A stretch of 64,000 bases of DNA, taken from positions 22,988,508 through 23,052,507 of the forward strand of contig NC_088776.1 in assembly GCF_954871325.1 (NCBI RefSeq), given 5' to 3'. This document shows positions 61,189-64,000 of this stretch, one piece after another (the stretch's first letter is position 1; every line of letters starts with the position of its first letter). A model generated the notes under the pieces. It did no database searches and had not been told where the DNA came from. It saw only the letters and a program-made list of their open reading frames with translations. The position numbers were made by a program, and so were the translations under genes. The DNA comes from Gordionus sp. m RMFG-2023. Its lineage: Eukaryota > Nematomorpha > Gordioida > Chordodea > Parachordodidae.

Positions 61189-62039
61189 CTATAATTATGG
61201 ATATGTTTACGATTTATAAAAGTTGTAAAATAATACCAGGAAGAAGTATTTAATTTCAAATGCAATCATTTTCAAATAAATTCTATATAAATTATCTTTT
61301 AAATATTTAATTCTAATTACAAGAGTAATTTGTAGCTTGCAGAGTTGTTGGGATATTTTTCAAATATATTTAGATATAGATATACCGATAAAAGGGTATC
61401 CAGCAGATACCGATATGCTTAAAAATGTATCTAGATAACAATTTTTTGCAATACACTTTCGATAAAACTTATTTATCAAAAAATTTTTAAAGACTTAATG
61501 TTAAAATTTGGGATCTATTGTTAAACTCAAATTTTATGGTATATATTTTAGACTTTCATATTCGATTTCTTCAGTCTGAACCCACCCTAAACCCAGTGGC
61601 AAAATTTTTTCCTGGCTAAACCCGACTTTTAAATATATATTTCAAACTCTGAGCATTTATTTTATCGTCTATTTTAATGTTATGCATAAAATTAAATATT
61701 CATCAATAACTTTGATAATTTGATATAATTTATTACAATTATGAATTACATATACTTAGTGCTGACCGTTTAAAAAAATCACGGGCGCAGAAATTTCTTT
61801 CATATTTCATACCTTTTTATTCTAATAATTGGTCAACTTCACTGTTGTAATTTTTTTAATGTCAATCAGGATTTTGATGAATTTTTATTTTCTACTATTT
61901 TAAAATCATAATTATATTGACGTTATTATAGAATTCAATCAATCAAAAATCTAAAATTCCAAAAGTTACCATATAATTTTATATATTTTTAAAATGGATG
62001 CATCTACATTTAATAATTCTATGTTAGTATCCTAACTCT
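61189..62039. other. Upstream of the first recognised receptor exon
   Basis: The acceptor at 61189 requires an upstream exon ending in phase 1. I found no signal peptide or Ig half-domain here. A CAGAGTTGTTGGG-like hAT end is near 61336. Confidence 0.4.
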
Positions 62040-63416
62040 GGGTAATAAAAAATCCATAGTCTGGAAATTTTTTGCAAAAGAATTAGAGAAATCATTACTG
62101 CTCTAAGGTATAAAACTGCAGAGGTTGAATTTGAATTAGAGGAAGATCAAAAAAATGTCTAAGTACAATAGATTTAACATCAGACATGTTAGATCTTGAC
62201 AGCATTGATCCATACCCGGGTATCCGTTTTCAAATTGGCAATTCCAATGATAATAATAACAATAATTCCACGCGTATGAAAACCTTAAAATTAAATGTCC
62301 CAACATGTTAGCATAGTATATTAATTATGCTAGAAAGCATATCTGGATTAAATAAGAATTTAATTAATAATGTTTTGAAAAGAATTGGGAAGCACTTTCT
62401 CAAATTATCAAATTATGAATCTGAGCTGGTAGAAAAACGATTAGCATTTCTTTCAAAATTTATAGAAAGTCGAATTTCTTTCAGTACAAAAAGGGCCTAC
62501 TTTAAACTTGGCGTTAGTGAAATTGAAACAAATAGTAAATGATAGTGATAGTTCTGAAATCATTTCACTTAAGATATGCTAAAAAAACTTGCGTTACGAT
62601 TTTCGGTGTGTAATATGCAAGTAATAATATATAAGTATATTCTTTTTATTTTTTATTTAAAATTATCTAGGTATTGGCTTCTCTTTTAGATCCAAGATTT
62701 CAAAAATTGACAATTATGTCAAAGTATTTAATAGAGCAAAATTGTTCAGCTTCAGAATATGTAATATAACATATTAAACTTATAGAGAATGATGATAATC
62801 AGGTAGTATTATAGCTAATGAGGATCAAGATGAATTATTATATTTAAGTTATTTGACAAAATTGACAAATAAACATTCAACAAATATAAATTATGATTCC
62901 AAGTTAGGTGACTTAGAACAAGATTGCCACAGTTTTCTTGGAAAACGATCATAAGATATGGACGTATAAATTTTTAGAGAAAAGAAGAGTAAACTTCCCA
63001 ATCTTTCCAGGCTTGCCAAAAAATTCTTTGCATTCGGGTGACTAGCACACCTAGTGAAAGAATTTTCTCTACCGCTGGATTGATGTTAAATTCAAGGGGA
63101 TCATTATTATCCCGAAAATTTAAATAAAATAATTTTTATACATGATAATTATAAAATTACGAAATCGATTTTGGATTTATAATGAGTTTTCTATTAAATA
63201 AATATTAAAAAATATTTCTTGATATCTGTAGAGTAATGTATATTCGTTTTTTTAAAAAATAATAAGCAATTAAAAAAATTTATGTTATAAAAATTTATAA
63301 CTGCGCCGATTTACGCTTTTGTTGACGGCGGCTAAAAATCGGCGCGCCGCCGGCCGTCGATAGGATTTTTTGAAAATTGCGCCGGCCGCCGATAGTTTGT
63401 CGGCGCACAGGTCATA
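62040..63416 (+). pseudogene. hAT relic, same family as 12323-15598
   Basis: Plus-strand pieces parallel the minus-strand transposase at 12687-14039: REIIT-LRYK near 62085, LKLNVPTC near 62290, SISGLNKNLINNVLKRIGKHFLKL in parts from 62330, then LPNLSRLAKKFFA and PSERIFSTAG near 63000-63080. The right end at about 63300-63416 has the same GGCGGC/CCGCCG-rich subterminal zone and CGGCGCACAGGTC end. The left end is missing and frames are broken. Confidence 0.75.
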
Positions 63417-64000
63417 ATTTTTTGTAATATTCAATGCTGCAAAAAAAGGAAGAATAGGAAGGGAAGATATTTTTTGGGCACGCGGGCCTATATTTTAATG
63501 CAATATCATAGTATGTACTTCATCCTTTCTGACTTTATGAAATTCTTCTGATCACTGTGGCAAATTACCTTTTTTTAGTAATATTTTTTTAATCATAAGG
63601 GAAGGATTAGAAACTTTTGAAAATGGTTTTATTCCATCTCTAAAATCAATAATCATAGAGAAAAATTTGAGTAATGTTTTAAGGGTTTTAAAAAAATCTT
63701 TGGGGTTTTGCTATTAAAGGTAAAGAGCCCAATTGATTATTTTCTTTGTCTTATTAGCTTTCAGGAGTTGAATTTCAATTAGAATAGTCCTATTTTTCTT
63801 ATAATTTAATTATAAATAAAATTATATTATAACAAGAATATAATTTATTTCTACATGTTCCAATATTACATGATGAAATTGGCATTCTTCAGGAGAATTA
63901 CGAATTGTTCAATCCATAATTTATATTTTAAAAAGAATTACCATATCCATTATAAAATTAATGCCTTATTTGTTTTAATTTCGTTGTAAAAAAATAAAAT
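63417..64000. other. AT-rich, nothing recognised
   Basis: No gene, repeat end or RNA could be supported here. Confidence 0.4.

Noticed and set aside
1-64000. CRISPR arrays, bacterial operons, rRNA or tRNA genes
   Set aside because: No regularly spaced repeats, ribosome-binding-site/operon layout or rRNA/tRNA signatures were seen; spliced genes show the DNA is from an animal.

Overview
AT-rich animal DNA (well over two thirds A+T by eye), most of it decayed DNA transposons, with two complete host genes and most of a third. PSMD12 has nine short introns of 40-53 nt next to transposon-swollen ones. That intron style, a Domeless-type cytokine receptor and a dense hAT/piggyBac/Helitron/LINE load suggest an arthropod, perhaps a crustacean such as a copepod. 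This taxonomic guess is inference only.

Layout. 1-10.6 kb is repeats: a small hAT, then an LTR-retrotransposon fossil (2494-8203) split by a Helitron (4221-7905), itself split by a hAT element (5932-7754), then a LINE fragment. 10677-28760 (+) is PSMD12 (Rpn5, 26S proteasome lid), 11 exons with every junction phase-consistent. Its 11-kb intron 4 holds a stack of hAT elements inside one another, and intron 7 holds another 4.6-kb hAT-like unit. 29-32 kb is hAT debris, followed by an orphan LDL-receptor-class-A-like exon (-). 36316-38962 (+) is a three-exon gene for a secreted single VWC-domain protein of 133 residues. 39607-61188 (-) is a 17-exon class I cytokine receptor of the Domeless/gp130 type: half an Ig domain, a cytokine-binding module, five further FN3 domains, one membrane helix and a tail of about 185 residues. 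Its signal peptide and first Ig exon were not found. The last 2.6 kb carries another hAT relic.

How the genes relate. PSMD12 is housekeeping. The VWC gene and the receptor are tail to tail, 644 bp apart. A secreted cysteine-rich protein beside a JAK/STAT-type receptor is suggestive, but a ligand link is only a hypothesis. All exon joins were read by eye from GT/AG sites, reading phase and family similarity; no alignment program was run.
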